Shown in pieces: positions 9,901 through 17,404 of a DNA stretch of 45,239 bases. The DNA comes from Chrysochromulina tobinii (lineage: Eukaryota; Haptophyta; Prymnesiales; Chrysochromulinaceae). The stretch covers positions 1 through 45,239 of the forward strand of contig JWZX01002081.1 in assembly GCA_001275005.1 (NCBI GenBank), written 5' to 3'. Numbering within the stretch: position 1 is the stretch's first letter; each line of letters starts with the position of its first letter. The notes below the pieces were generated by a model. It searched no databases. It was given only the letters and a program-made list of their open reading frames with translations, and was not told where the DNA came from. The translations under genes and the position numbers were made by a program.

Positions 9901-10267
9901 GCGGCTCCGGACCGACAAGGAAGAGGGCACGGAGGAAGCCAGCTGCAGTGCTCCCATGAGGCGGAAGTGACAAAGCGCAGCCCCCTGCCGTGCGCACGAC
10001 CTCCAAGTCGGTGGCATGTGCGGCGACCGGGGCGTCGCGTCCGGCTTGCTGGCTGTGCAGAGCAAACGCTGCAGTTGCGGCTTCGACAGCGCGGTGCCAG
10101 CGGGCCAGAGATTTATTCGACGCTTGGTCTGCAGGAACGCGTCGACTACACTCATGCGGCAGAAGGAATGTGTCACCCAGCGTCGTAACGATCGAAGCAG
10201 GCAGGGCGTGTTTGCTCGCCCTCCATGGGAAGAGCGGGATGAGGGAGTCTTCCGCGAGGGCCGCCAT
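6980..10267 (-). CDS. giant protein with three 2OG-Fe(II) oxygenase-like modules
   Basis: A 1095-residue protein read from the ATG at 10267 (context gcaATGg). The central module resembles the 2OG-Fe(II) oxygenase family seen as TIGR02466/PF13759: SNVGGWQS near 548, LHDHADQDWALSGLLYLED with candidate metal ligands His612 and Asp614, then VVFPSWVQHWVPAHC with His667, then KRRLSVAFN supplying the 2-oxoglutarate Arg. The N-terminal module (LFPWRAS start; VLFVLDAG, LLDPRPP, TLLMVPA; LELIL end) and the C-terminal module (WPLQVTRA; NGVFFLPS; SLFVYPP; LAALAFRVLL) follow the same layout but lack the HxD...H triad, so they look catalytically dead. Substrate unknown. Linkers are full of short in-frame tandem repeats (DERR x4, GSS x4, GHLDE). 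It is divergent from the SET gene across 152 bases. Confidence 0.82.
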   Translation of the reverse strand: MAALAEDSLIPLFPWRASKHALPASIVTTLGDTFLLPHECSRRVPADQASNKSLARWHRAVEAATAAFALHSQQAGRDAPVAAHATDLEVVRTAGGCALSLPPHGSTAAGFLRALFLVGPEPQALAMWQPHAAANRAAYKSTTFHPGTLWLHHSSMGFHTRPLPNASAAASIWLRALIWLLPETARGAKKRRPRPSNLPATLWHTPLVSQRTDALEHLASRLLRSIQRSTEGVARETVASDAASDAASDAGSCRPPATRTVLPTPLARADELALEATAARWALPLLASSGSSGSSGSSWAAPAPAPSDPIALRVQSALLWALPPGASLPPQPGAPGLVRVLFVLDAGVEDALRLHLLDPRPPSVRLPPLGHAEWPFGQRNAYVSPITPAGTLLMVPAALEYQSARLPEHSRRTARWLELILDERRDERRDERRDERRDEREPAPLKTAPAPESPSASSRAAHTDATATDPVVAATDDRSPVLPRTAEEPFVPVSPPTTTRLHATLVTTRRYRDGASVAALRAAAKVIRSHARTRPSANVSNVGGWQSAPDYLMEEPMLFKPLYPLVYQAIVAHLAHTLPNTTPNGSSPALDIRLSGWANANGRGHSNALHDHADQDWALSGLLYLEDGGDAACRLTLRNPTGAPLAHAQPAPPLAGQAVVFPSWVQHWVPAHCGSKRRLSVAFNAAVLLPDRRWPDGAPSRALPNLEATLATARADLEQRRRPRRRGAAADDGDAHDDASYRHELWPLQVTRAHAAPSAAIDDALTKLALLAVTGTLGHLDETGILGHLDENGATSAAEAPHGLGTCAASALAAGPTPFVPRCCYLALSPPPGGQDAPRYAPRYAPGRDLGEILSGQDAALADALRNSGRVGGAVGGEGCAGGEGCAACSEICSEMALAPLLAPIEAAVRAHLLERPHGDLEPWPPVEGARVVAGGRAVAGGRVRVLLEALAADHADWLPKGKDTMWWPVGEQRRTRPLANGVFFLPSAARSSVPPDAADAPETSVPNCSSSRSLIVPDWRTGAAGDLQAHIELREHMGQTDTDTGGLAAPDGSLFVYPPTARSFVLQRARCIATLAGARPSRLAALAFRVLLDE
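7903..7982. repeat. 27-bp in-frame tandem repeat
   Basis: Units containing tttcgtcaaggtggccgaga recur two to three times inside the oxygenase-like gene, giving protein repeats of the GHLDE type. The period is divisible by three. Confidence 0.7.
8951..9003. repeat. 12-bp tandem repeat, four units
   Basis: Units of ctcatctcggcg or ctcatcgcggcg encode DERR repeats on the minus strand, in the linker before the catalytic module of the oxygenase-like protein. Confidence 0.85.
9374..9407. repeat. 9-bp tandem repeat
   Basis: Repeated gacgaacct units encode the GSSGSSGSS stretch of the oxygenase-like protein on the minus strand. Confidence 0.8.
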
Positions 10268-10419
10268 TGCGAGCGCGTCTTCTTGAGCGCGCGAGGGGGG
10301 ATGTAGTCGTTTCCTGGGACTAGGGCGACGCGGGCTGTCGCTCGACCTTGAAATCTCCGACGTTTTGAGATTCAGTCACAGCTCGTGGTGGCCGGCCAGA
10401 GGCAGACGATCTTTCGTCC
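10268..10419. promoter_or_regulatory. bidirectional promoter region (inferred)
   Basis: These 152 bases are all that separate the divergent start codons of the oxygenase-like gene (-) and the SET-domain gene (+), so both promoters and 5' leaders must lie here or overlap coding DNA. No TATA box stands out. Confidence 0.5.
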
Positions 10420-11322
10420 ATGCTCGCGTCCTTATCTACGTGGCTGGCCGCGCAGTCAATAAGCCTGGATCGCGTCGAAGTGGTGCCTTCGCTCACGGGC
10501 ACGGGTCTATCCGCTCGCTCTCTTGTTGGAGCTCAGGCTGGCGATACTATCTTGGAGCTCCGTCATGGGGCGTGCTTGACGGCAAGGGTGGCATATGCGG
10601 ACCGAGAGTTTGGTCGGGACCTTCAGCTGCTTGCCGATCGCGTCGGACCTGGCTTCGGATCGGTCGCCCTCGCTGCGTTCCTAGCAGCCGAACGTGTGCG
10701 CGACTTCAAGGCCGAATCGTGGTACGCTGGCAGTGCCGCGGAACAGCTCGGTTCTGCTGCTCTGAGCCGGGAGTCTGCGTGGAGCCCGGTCACGCGTGCC
10801 TACTGGGACATGCCCTCCGCGGCTCTGGACTCGGATCTGATACCACTCGTCCGTCAAGGCATTCAGCTCGTGCTCCCTCAGGTCGAGCTGGCGGCGCGGC
10901 GCGCGTGGGTGCCCGGTGCTGCACAAGCAAATGTCGCAAGTCGCAAGCAGACTTGGAGCCGTGATGAGCTCACCGGCGTGCTGGGTGACGCATTCGCGCG
11001 TGTCCTGGCGCATCAGTGGCCAACTCCGCCACCAACGCTACCCTCCCTGGCCGTAGCTGCGGAGCCAAATGCCGTTGCAAGCTTGGAGGATGAGCCTGCG
11101 CAACGATGGGGCTACAGCGACGATGCGCCAGAAGGTCCAGCGCTGCTCCCGCCGTTGCAGGGCCTTCTGTGCCGGGGCGATGACCATGCTGATCGTGGCA
11201 ATATCATCCTCGGTGTCCCGCCTCAGCCGCGCGCAGGGAGTCGAGCCTCGGACGTGAGTGTACGCTGTATCGCGACGCGACGAATTGAGCGTGGCGACCT
11301 TTTGATCATAAGCAGACCGTGA
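10420..11322 (+). CDS. SET-domain protein (putative protein-lysine methyltransferase-like)
   Basis: A 300-residue protein. The start of a SET fold is visible at about 24-53 (SLTGTGLSARSLVGAQAGDT then LELRHGACLTAR), matching the G-x-G-L-A...AGE..L pattern. A helical insert of about 150 residues follows, as in the RuBisCO-LSMT/SETD class. The C-terminal block has GDDHADRGN where the family has the D/N-x-x-NH core, then a strand-like stretch and ATRRIERGDLLIIS, which matches the A...I..GEEL.I.Y end. The family transfers methyl groups from S-adenosylmethionine to lysines. The usual final Tyr is replaced by Arg (ISRP*) and the post-SET substrate domain is missing, so activity is doubtful. Start: ATG at 10420, weak context. 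Divergent partner of the oxygenase-like gene. Confidence 0.65.
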   Translation: MLASLSTWLAAQSISLDRVEVVPSLTGTGLSARSLVGAQAGDTILELRHGACLTARVAYADREFGRDLQLLADRVGPGFGSVALAAFLAAERVRDFKAESWYAGSAAEQLGSAALSRESAWSPVTRAYWDMPSAALDSDLIPLVRQGIQLVLPQVELAARRAWVPGAAQANVASRKQTWSRDELTGVLGDAFARVLAHQWPTPPPTLPSLAVAAEPNAVASLEDEPAQRWGYSDDAPEGPALLPPLQGLLCRGDDHADRGNIILGVPPQPRAGSRASDVSVRCIATRRIERGDLLIISRP

Positions 11323-11450
11323 AAGGTATTTCCGAATTAACAAAAGTCGTGACACGTGAGCTCCGTTTGCAACAGTTGCAAACTTCCGGTACTGTTCCAA
11401 GAATTTTGACGAAGTCGCGAAATCGGCTCATCATTCTCGTATCACATGAG

Positions 11451-12224
11451 ATGAGGCTGCTGCTGCTCGCAGTCGTCGCAGTCGCCGTAACGGTAGCAGT
11501 GCCCACAACACCACCGCCACTCGTCAGTGACTTGCGGCTCCGATTACGGAACAGCCGATTGGAGAGGGCTGCGCCGCCGCTAGTCGCGACAAGTGCGACT
11601 CTCTACGTTCCCGAGGATTGGGAGATGCACGATTTTTTCAACCTCGCTGCCTTACCACCAGCGGTTGCACTGACTCTGGCATCACTGGCCACCAAACGCG
11701 CGGATGTACGTCAAGCACTTGCATTCTACATGGTGGGCTACATCGTGGTTGATGCCCTTTGGATTGCTAACCAGCCATCGGTAGTCAAGGCGCCGGCCAC
11801 TCTGCAGGCTCATCACGCGGTCACGTTGCTCCTCTTGCTGCATCCGCTCACTCACGCACCGCATCTCAAATACGTGGCGATGATGACGATCGTCGAGTTG
11901 AACACATTTCTGCTCATCTTGCGGCGTCACATTGCGCGTGGCAATCAGGTTGTCGAGACTACCTTTGCTTTCACGTGGCTCGCCATCCGTGCCGTGTGGT
12001 TCCCGATACTGGCAGTGCACCTCGCATGTTGCGCCACCGATTGGGGCAGCACTGCTCGTTACGTGATCGTGAGCACGAGCGTGCTCGCGCTAGCAGCGCT
12101 GCAGCTTCATTGGACGGCCCAAGTGGTCGGCCGGAGCGCGCTTTGGCAGCGCTGGAGGCAGCGGGAGCGGGCCGTAGGTGGTAAGGAGGCGGTTGAGGAG
12201 AGGCGCAGGGTTGTTTTCTTGTGA
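11451..12224 (+). CDS. TLC-domain multi-pass membrane protein
   Basis: A 257-residue protein. Residues 1-17 (MRLLLLAVVAVAVTVAV) are a signal peptide or first membrane segment. About five further hydrophobic helices follow, and the pattern FYMVGYIVVDALW, then QAHHAVTLLLLLHP with the His121-His122 pair, then ELNTFLLILRRH, matches the TLC (TRAM/LAG1/CLN8) fold. Members of that family include ceramide synthases and lipid-handling proteins of the ER; which activity this one has cannot be told. The basic C-terminus would be cytosolic. I chose the ATG at 11451 (context gagATGa); the frame runs back to 11319 only through a GTG. It lies 128 bases after the SET gene and 56 bases before the esterase ATG, so their transcripts are tightly packed. 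Confidence 0.8.
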   Translation: MRLLLLAVVAVAVTVAVPTTPPPLVSDLRLRLRNSRLERAAPPLVATSATLYVPEDWEMHDFFNLAALPPAVALTLASLATKRADVRQALAFYMVGYIVVDALWIANQPSVVKAPATLQAHHAVTLLLLLHPLTHAPHLKYVAMMTIVELNTFLLILRRHIARGNQVVETTFAFTWLAIRAVWFPILAVHLACCATDWGSTARYVIVSTSVLALAALQLHWTAQVVGRSALWQRWRQRERAVGGKEAVEERRRVVFL

Positions 12225-12280
12225 GAGTCCTTTTGATGTTTTTGATATTCACATGAAACAGAAAAAAACCGCCCAGAAAA

Positions 12281-13786
12281 ATGCCTCGACACCGGCGCCC
12301 CGTCTCTCCCGTATCCGGTGCGTCTGTGCCGATCTTGCATCCCGACACTCGCGCTGCACTCTACCGAATTGTCTGCGCTTCATGCAAAGAGCTCCCGAGC
12401 GCCACCACGCTCTACAACATGCTCGTGGCCTCTGGGGCCGAGGGAGTGAGCCGTGCTGCAGTGGAGGCGGCGCTGCTCGATCTGAACGCGATGGCGACAC
12501 ATCGAATTCCTCGGCACACGGAGCACATCGTGGCCGCATGCGTGCGCAAGCTGCGCGCGGCAGGCGATGGCGGCCATGCCGACCTGGATAAGACTGCGGA
12601 CCTGCGCGCTTCCTTCGTGCCGGTCCGCAGTCCTAAAGGCTGCGACTTGCATGGCGCGCCAGAATGGGTGCTGCCTCCCGAGAATCTGCAGTGGGCGTCG
12701 GCCGAGGCGCGCTCCGACTATCAATCGCGCGAGTCCCGATGTCGGGTGCTCTTCTTGCATGGCGGCGGGTACGCCTACTACTCGCCCTCGGATGTTTACC
12801 GTCCACTGACGTCGCGCCTGGCACTCGCCACGGAGATGCCGCTGCTGGCCGTCGACTACCGGCTCTGCCCGGCCAACCCGTTCCCTGCCGCACTGCACGA
12901 CGCGCTCGTCGCGCTCGCATGGCTTTGGGAGCACGGGCCACCCATCGGCGGCGTGGCGGGCGGCACGTGGCGTCGCTGCGCTGCGGATGCGGTGTATGTG
13001 GTTGGCGACTCGGCGGGCGGCGGCCTCGCGCTCTGCATGATCTCCGCGCTAGCGCTTGGCGAGCTGGCGCCGGGTGTACCACTGCCCGTGGTGCCGCGTC
13101 CGCCGACGGCCCTCGCGCTGATCTCACCGTGGACTGATCTATCGGCGTCCCTGCCGTCGTATAGCACCCGTGCATGGTGCGAGAAGGCCATGCGCGGCGA
13201 TTGCATCTTCTCCGACGGGGGCGATCTGGCGTCCGAGATTGAGAGCACGGTGAGGTGCTCGATGAAGTACGCCCCGCGTGAGCTGCTTCAAGACCCTCGG
13301 GTGTCGCCAGTCTTCCTGCCGCTCCCGCTCCTGCGCGTATGGCTTCCGCCCACGCTCCTCGTCGTGGGCGACGCCGAGGTGATGCTCGGCGACGCGACCG
13401 AGCTTGCGGCGCGCGCGCTCGAGGCGAGCTGTGCGGCACCCGTGCGCCTGCGCATCTACCCACGCATGTGGCACGTCTTCCCCATGTACACAGAAGCGTG
13501 TGGCCAGAGCGACGCGGGCGCAACTCCCGGAGCTGGGCTGCCGCACAGCTGGCAGGCTCTCGACGATGTGCGTGACTGGCTGCGGCGAGGGGCGCATGGG
13601 CCGCGTCGCAGGAACTTCGCGCAAACTGCGCGTGCTCGGCTCCCGGCGCTTTGTGGTGCCCTGGTCTTGGCGACGGCTGCGGCGTTCTCATGGTACGTTG
13701 CGAACGAACATGAGCGAGACGGGCGGTGCGGGTGGAAGCTGGAAGGGCGGCGCTGTGTGCCGTTGAGTTCAGGGAAAGGGATTTAA
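12281..13786 (+). CDS. HSL-type alpha/beta hydrolase (esterase/lipase) with C-terminal membrane segment
   Basis: A 501-residue protein of the hormone-sensitive-lipase class (Abhydrolase_3). The oxyanion-hole motif HGGG is at 160-163, the nucleophile elbow GDSAGGG carries Ser244, the acid is probably Asp364 (VVGDAEVML) and the catalytic His is His398 (RMWHVFP). This class hydrolyses ester bonds of acyl lipids or small esters. An N-terminal cap/helical region of ~150 residues precedes the fold. Near the C-terminus LPALCGALVLATAAAFSWYV is a likely single membrane anchor followed by a short Cys-containing tail, so the enzyme may be tail-anchored. Start: ATG at 12281 with A at -3, after an A-rich leader. 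Its closeness to the TLC gene hints at lipid metabolism, but that is inference. Confidence 0.9.
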   Translation: MPRHRRPVSPVSGASVPILHPDTRAALYRIVCASCKELPSATTLYNMLVASGAEGVSRAAVEAALLDLNAMATHRIPRHTEHIVAACVRKLRAAGDGGHADLDKTADLRASFVPVRSPKGCDLHGAPEWVLPPENLQWASAEARSDYQSRESRCRVLFLHGGGYAYYSPSDVYRPLTSRLALATEMPLLAVDYRLCPANPFPAALHDALVALAWLWEHGPPIGGVAGGTWRRCAADAVYVVGDSAGGGLALCMISALALGELAPGVPLPVVPRPPTALALISPWTDLSASLPSYSTRAWCEKAMRGDCIFSDGGDLASEIESTVRCSMKYAPRELLQDPRVSPVFLPLPLLRVWLPPTLLVVGDAEVMLGDATELAARALEASCAAPVRLRIYPRMWHVFPMYTEACGQSDAGATPGAGLPHSWQALDDVRDWLRRGAHGPRRRNFAQTARARLPALCGALVLATAAAFSWYVANEHERDGRCGWKLEGRRCVPLSSGKGI

Positions 13787-14195
13787 CCATCTGATGATTG
13801 TCCTTCGAATGAAGATCATTCAAAATAACCGATGTTACGCCGTAATACCTTCAATTACAACTTTTGTGTACCCGCTCGCCGCTCTGTACCTAACCGCGGT
13901 TTAACCGTCTGAGCTTAGCCCTAATTTCTGAACCCTGTTCACCGGATAGCGTGAAAACGCGAAAAGAGCAGCCCTGAGTCTGGCAGCTCTCTTGCAGTCG
14001 CGAGGAGGGTCTCAGTCTCGGGAGTCGGGTCCGGACTGGAGGCCCATGCCCAGGCGGGCAGATGAGTATCTCGATTCGGCTCATTCTGCAGACCCGCTCA
14101 TGTCTCTTCACCAGCCTCGAGAAGTATAACACTCGTCTCTCGAGAGCCACACCGCGAGGAAAACGAGCGCGGCTCGTCGGCTCGACTGGCTCCGA
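13787..14195. other. convergent intergenic spacer
   Basis: A 409-base stretch between the stops of the esterase (+) and the F-box/lectin-like gene (-). It is AT-richer at 13790-13900, as expected of 3' ends. No gene, RNA or repeat is supported. Confidence 0.5.
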
Positions 14196-15077
14196 TCACA
14201 TGTTGCCCGTGTGCCCGTCGCATGGCCCGCGGCCTAGTTCCTGCTCGAGATCGGGGAGAACAATGTGCAGGTTGCGCCATGTGTATGACGTGTCGTACGT
14301 GACCATCCCGATTCGGCCGCGCGAGGGCATCGACACGTTTGGTTCAAGGTAGCACTTATCGATGTCATGGCCGTCAATCGAGTAGGCCGCGTGGCTCTGA
14401 GAGAGGTGAACGCACACCAATTGCCAGACGCCGTGGCGCAACCGGTAAGGCGTCCGGGTAGATGCGCTCGGCACGCCTAGCGGGTTGTTGAGGTCGTCGA
14501 GCATCATGTCGTCGTGGAAGTCGAACATGCGCACGCGGAACGTGAAGTCGTGCCGGTGCGGCGCCGCGTACCACGTGAGCGCGTCCTCACCGCCCTGGCC
14601 ATCCGTCCAGCGCGTGAGCGTCTGGGAGAAGGCGCCGATCACTTCCGAATTGTGGCTGTCGGCACGCACCTCGTACCAGACGGTGACTGGTTTGGTGGGG
14701 TGCAGCGATATGTCCTCCGGAATCCAAGTGTTCGTCCCAGCCGTCACCGCGTGCTCGGGGCGGGGCACATGCAGTTCGCTGTCGGTCGCCGTGCTCGAGC
14801 GTGCGGGGTTCACAAGCACGACTCGTGGAGCGGCAAAGGGTGCGGCACCGAAGCGGCGGCACACGCTGCGCAAGCACTGCACCCATTGCGCGTAAGCGAT
14901 CACCGCACTCGCCTGGCGGTGAGGGTGGTGCATAAGCCCTGGAAGGTCGGCATTGTAAAGGGTCAGCCCGGGTGCAAGCGGAGCGGCGTGTTGTAAGATG
15001 AGGCAGAGGAGCTCCAGGGGGAGTTCGACTAGCTCGCGTGTGCGTTCGGGCGGCGGCGGAGGGAGGAGCGCGCTCAT
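14196..15077 (-). CDS. F-box-like protein with a C-terminal lectin/SPRY-like beta domain
   Basis: A 293-residue protein from the ATG at 15077; an in-frame ATG at 15125 would add 16 residues and cannot be excluded. Residues about 16-90 read ELVELPLELLCLILQHAAP ... QCLRSVCRRFGAAPFA, which fits an F-box-like helical motif. Residues ~115-290 are strand-rich with Trp and aromatic spacing (WYEVRADSH, FTFRVRMFDF, WQLVCVHLSQSHAAYSIDG, GRIGMVTYDTSYTWRNLHIV), resembling a concanavalin-like or SPRY-type sandwich. F-box proteins recruit substrates to SCF ubiquitin ligases; here the second domain would be the substrate or glycan binder. The assignment is by pattern, not by a specific family. Confidence 0.65.
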   Translation of the reverse strand: MSALLPPPPPERTRELVELPLELLCLILQHAAPLAPGLTLYNADLPGLMHHPHRQASAVIAYAQWVQCLRSVCRRFGAAPFAAPRVVLVNPARSSTATDSELHVPRPEHAVTAGTNTWIPEDISLHPTKPVTVWYEVRADSHNSEVIGAFSQTLTRWTDGQGGEDALTWYAAPHRHDFTFRVRMFDFHDDMMLDDLNNPLGVPSASTRTPYRLRHGVWQLVCVHLSQSHAAYSIDGHDIDKCYLEPNVSMPSRGRIGMVTYDTSYTWRNLHIVLPDLEQELGRGPCDGHTGNM

Positions 15078-15498
15078 ACGCGGCACCGTCGGTCGGACAC
15101 GCGGTTTTGAAGCGGCAGCTCTCATTCACAACATTTCACAACTCAAGTCTGCAACTCAAGTCGAGCATGGTCGAGTTGATCCATCCATGTCCATCCCGAT
15201 TTCCCGTGAAAGCGGCGGCGCCGCCTTGATACACGGTCATTTTGATGAGCTGCTCCTCATGGGGGCATTGTGCTCCAGACGAGCCCGCGCTTCTGTGCGG
15301 ACAAGTGAACGTTAACACGACAGACGCGACAGCCGGTGTTACGGCACTGTTACTGCCCGCTCAGAATACACACACCTTACATGACCCCAAACGAGACACG
15401 GAGCATGCGCGCGCTGGCGGCGTTGAGGATGGTCTGGGCGTCGGCGGTTTGGATGGCGGTGGAGACAAGTATGGATTGGCGACCGTCATTTTGAATTC
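15078..15498. other. divergent spacer upstream of the F-box/lectin-like and PC-esterase genes
   Basis: Contains two short CAACTCAAGTC repeats at about 15136-15165 and the second copy of the dispersed element at 15305-15358. Short frames here are not supported as genes. Confidence 0.45.
15305..15358 (+). repeat. dispersed element, copy B
   Basis: Begins GTGAACGTTAACAC and ends GGCACTGTTACTGCCC. It is the partner of 6478-6528, in the same orientation, and like it lies upstream of a minus-strand gene. Confidence 0.7.
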
Positions 15499-15548
15499 TT
15501 GACTTGACTTGACTTGAGTCGACTTGACTTGACTTGACTTGACTTGAC
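15499..15548. repeat. TTGAC pentamer array
   Basis: Three TTGAC units, a TTGAGTCGAC interruption, then five more units, directly upstream of the PC-esterase gene. A second array in the same orientation lies at 17455-17509. Confidence 0.95.
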
Positions 15549-15621
15549 TCAACTCGACCGGCGCCGAAAGGGACCTTCCAGCTCGGAACTACAGGCAGCA
15601 ACGCGCCTCCACCTCTCGCCC

Positions 15622-17142
15622 ATGGCGCCCTGCACGCTAAGCCCGAGAGCTGCGTCCTACATTGATGGCGTCTGGAACGAGGTGAGCAGCAAGCCAATAT
15701 ACAATCTCCGCAATGAAAATGGAACCCATGAGCAGTTAGCTGGATGGTGTGCGTGCCATGATGCACAGAGGGCGAGACTTAGGCCGCGTCGCGACAACGT
15801 GACAAGACGGTACGAGTGGACACCACACAATTGCACTCTGCGCTCGCTAGAACAATCAGTGGAGGCGACTTGCGCCAAACTTAAGGGCCGCCGCGTCTCA
15901 TTTATTGGCGACAGCGTCTGTCAACAGCAATTTGTCAGCGTAATCCATCTCCTTGGGGGCAACATCAACGCACGCAGCACGCTATCGTCGGTGCACGAAC
16001 ATGAGGTGCGTGCGTGCAACAGCACCGTTGCGCTACGTTCCATCCGAACCGATCTTTTGCTTTGGGAGGCGTCGCGCCGTATGGTTGAGGATGCGGGCCA
16101 TTTCCGCTTTTATCCGATACTTTCCAGCTTCAACTCTGCAGCTATCAAGTCCGATGTTGTACTCCTGTGCGTCGGCCAGCACTATGCCAACACAGCCAAC
16201 CCCTTTTACGATGGGGTCCGAGACAGTTGGGGAAAGAATACACAGTTCGGGTCTCAGGGGCTGACTTGGCACACTGTCTTTCAGCAGAGCCTCAATGCCA
16301 CGCTCAGTTCGATGCTTGCGTCTCGACGATTACTTGGTTTTCCTCGCAGCTCCGTCGTCCTCATGTCGACGACGAAGCCAGTGCCTAGATGCTGGGAGTA
16401 CGACGAGCCAATTGGCTCAGCGGCAGAGATTCGGCGCTGGCCACACGACGACAGAGTGTATCCGAGCAATAAAAGTCATTTTGCGTTGCAGTGGGAAGGA
16501 TGGCACCGCCATCGTGAGACCGCGCGGAGAGTCGCAGCCAGGACCGGCGTCGCCTTCTTGGACATGTTCCCTTTGGCCGGCAAGCGCCCCGATGCCACCA
16601 TCGGACGGCACTATCTGCCTCCCCTTCGAAAAATTGGCAATCGTACTGTCGAGTGGGGAGGGGTGATGGCAGAAGGGGACTGCGTGCACTTCTGCCTCCC
16701 TGGCCCACCGGACACGTGGAGCCGATTGCTCTTCAACCATGTCCTTGATGAACTCGATTGGCGCTCCCAATCTCCATCGCAATCTCGAATGCAATCAGGA
16801 GCATGGCTCGAGTATCCATCGTCTTACATCATGGGAGCACGTAAACATCTGAACGCTGCCGAGAAGTTGCAGACTCCGTGGTGGTGGCCCTACAGGACTG
16901 CTTTGTATACAGTGCGGGGACTGCAAACACAACTGAAAATACTCAACAAGACGTGGTGCAAGGCAAAAGAGCAACTGCATGCCATGAATGCAAGCGAGGC
17001 CACAAAGCAAGATCTCAAGATGCGCATCCAGAGTTTCACAACCAAGCAAATTGCACTACAATCACAGCTGGAGCTCCTGAAAAAGGTCGCAACAGACTCG
17101 CCATGGCCACCCCTAGAGCGAACTCGCCATGGCCACCCCTAG
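15622..17142 (+). CDS. PC-esterase (TBL-like) protein, putative glycan O-acyltransferase
   Basis: A 506-residue protein with both signature blocks of the GDSL/SGNH-like PC-esterase superfamily that includes plant TBL polysaccharide O-acetyltransferases: VSFIGDSVCQQQF (GDS nucleophile) and GDCVHFCLPGPPDTW (DxxH with the Asp and His of the triad). Several N-x-T/S sites and paired Cys suggest a luminal Golgi or secreted protein. TBL proteins normally start with a membrane anchor; none is present here, and the frame upstream is closed by stops at 15505 and 15535, so an upstream exon may be missing. 15622 is the first ATG. The C-terminal ~90 residues add an unusual basic helical tail (LKILNKTWCKAKEQLHAMNA). 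The last residues come from a 26-bp tandem duplication that shifts the frame to a new stop. Confidence 0.82.
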   Translation: MAPCTLSPRAASYIDGVWNEVSSKPIYNLRNENGTHEQLAGWCACHDAQRARLRPRRDNVTRRYEWTPHNCTLRSLEQSVEATCAKLKGRRVSFIGDSVCQQQFVSVIHLLGGNINARSTLSSVHEHEVRACNSTVALRSIRTDLLLWEASRRMVEDAGHFRFYPILSSFNSAAIKSDVVLLCVGQHYANTANPFYDGVRDSWGKNTQFGSQGLTWHTVFQQSLNATLSSMLASRRLLGFPRSSVVLMSTTKPVPRCWEYDEPIGSAAEIRRWPHDDRVYPSNKSHFALQWEGWHRHRETARRVAARTGVAFLDMFPLAGKRPDATIGRHYLPPLRKIGNRTVEWGGVMAEGDCVHFCLPGPPDTWSRLLFNHVLDELDWRSQSPSQSRMQSGAWLEYPSSYIMGARKHLNAAEKLQTPWWWPYRTALYTVRGLQTQLKILNKTWCKAKEQLHAMNASEATKQDLKMRIQSFTTKQIALQSQLELLKKVATDSPWPPLERTRHGHP

Positions 17143-17147
17143 AGCGA
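17096..17147. repeat. 26-bp tandem duplication at the 3' end of the PC-esterase gene
   Basis: Two identical units starting actcgccatggccacccc (17096-17121 and 17122-17147). The second unit is read in another frame and gives the tail TRHGHP then stop; with a single unit the protein would end in IDSG. Confidence 0.95.
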
Positions 17148-17294
17148 ATCGACTCTGGCTGAGTTTCAAATCCGCTGCCATTGGCACTTCATGGCACTTC
17201 ATGGCAGAAGGGGACTGTGCACAAAACAAAATGGAATCCAGAGCCTTCGGCTCCCGGAACCCTTGCATCCCGCCTGAAGGGTCCAGCGTGTACA

Positions 17295-17312
17295 GACTAC
17301 AGTACTGTAGTC
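17295..17312. other. 18-bp perfect palindrome
   Basis: GACTACAGTACTGTAGTC equals its own reverse complement. It lies in the spacer between the PC-esterase stop and the helicase start. It may be a binding site or a hairpin in RNA. Confidence 0.8.
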
Positions 17313-17363
17313 CTGGTCCTTCCCGGACGGGTTGAAAGTCGAAAGAGGTTCTTACCGGTAGTA

Positions 17364-17386
17364 CCCCCGGTGTCTTTTTACGGTAC
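17364..17386 (+). promoter_or_regulatory. candidate shared upstream element (helicase copy)
   Basis: Begins CCCCCGGTGTCTTTTTAC and ends GGTAC. It lies about 170-192 bases before the helicase ATG. The same sequence, with one extra C, occurs in the same orientation relative to the gene upstream of the glycosyltransferase (32722-32745, minus strand). Confidence 0.55.
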
Positions 17387-17404
17387 AATTGTAGTATCTT
17401 AGAC

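Noticed and set aside
12633-13823. Minus-strand open frame opposite the esterase
   Set aside because: Arg/Ser/Pro-rich antisense of a gene with a complete catalytic triad.
15361-15766. Minus-strand frame with SSQVKSSQVK repeats
   Set aside because: It is simply the translation of the TTGAC array.
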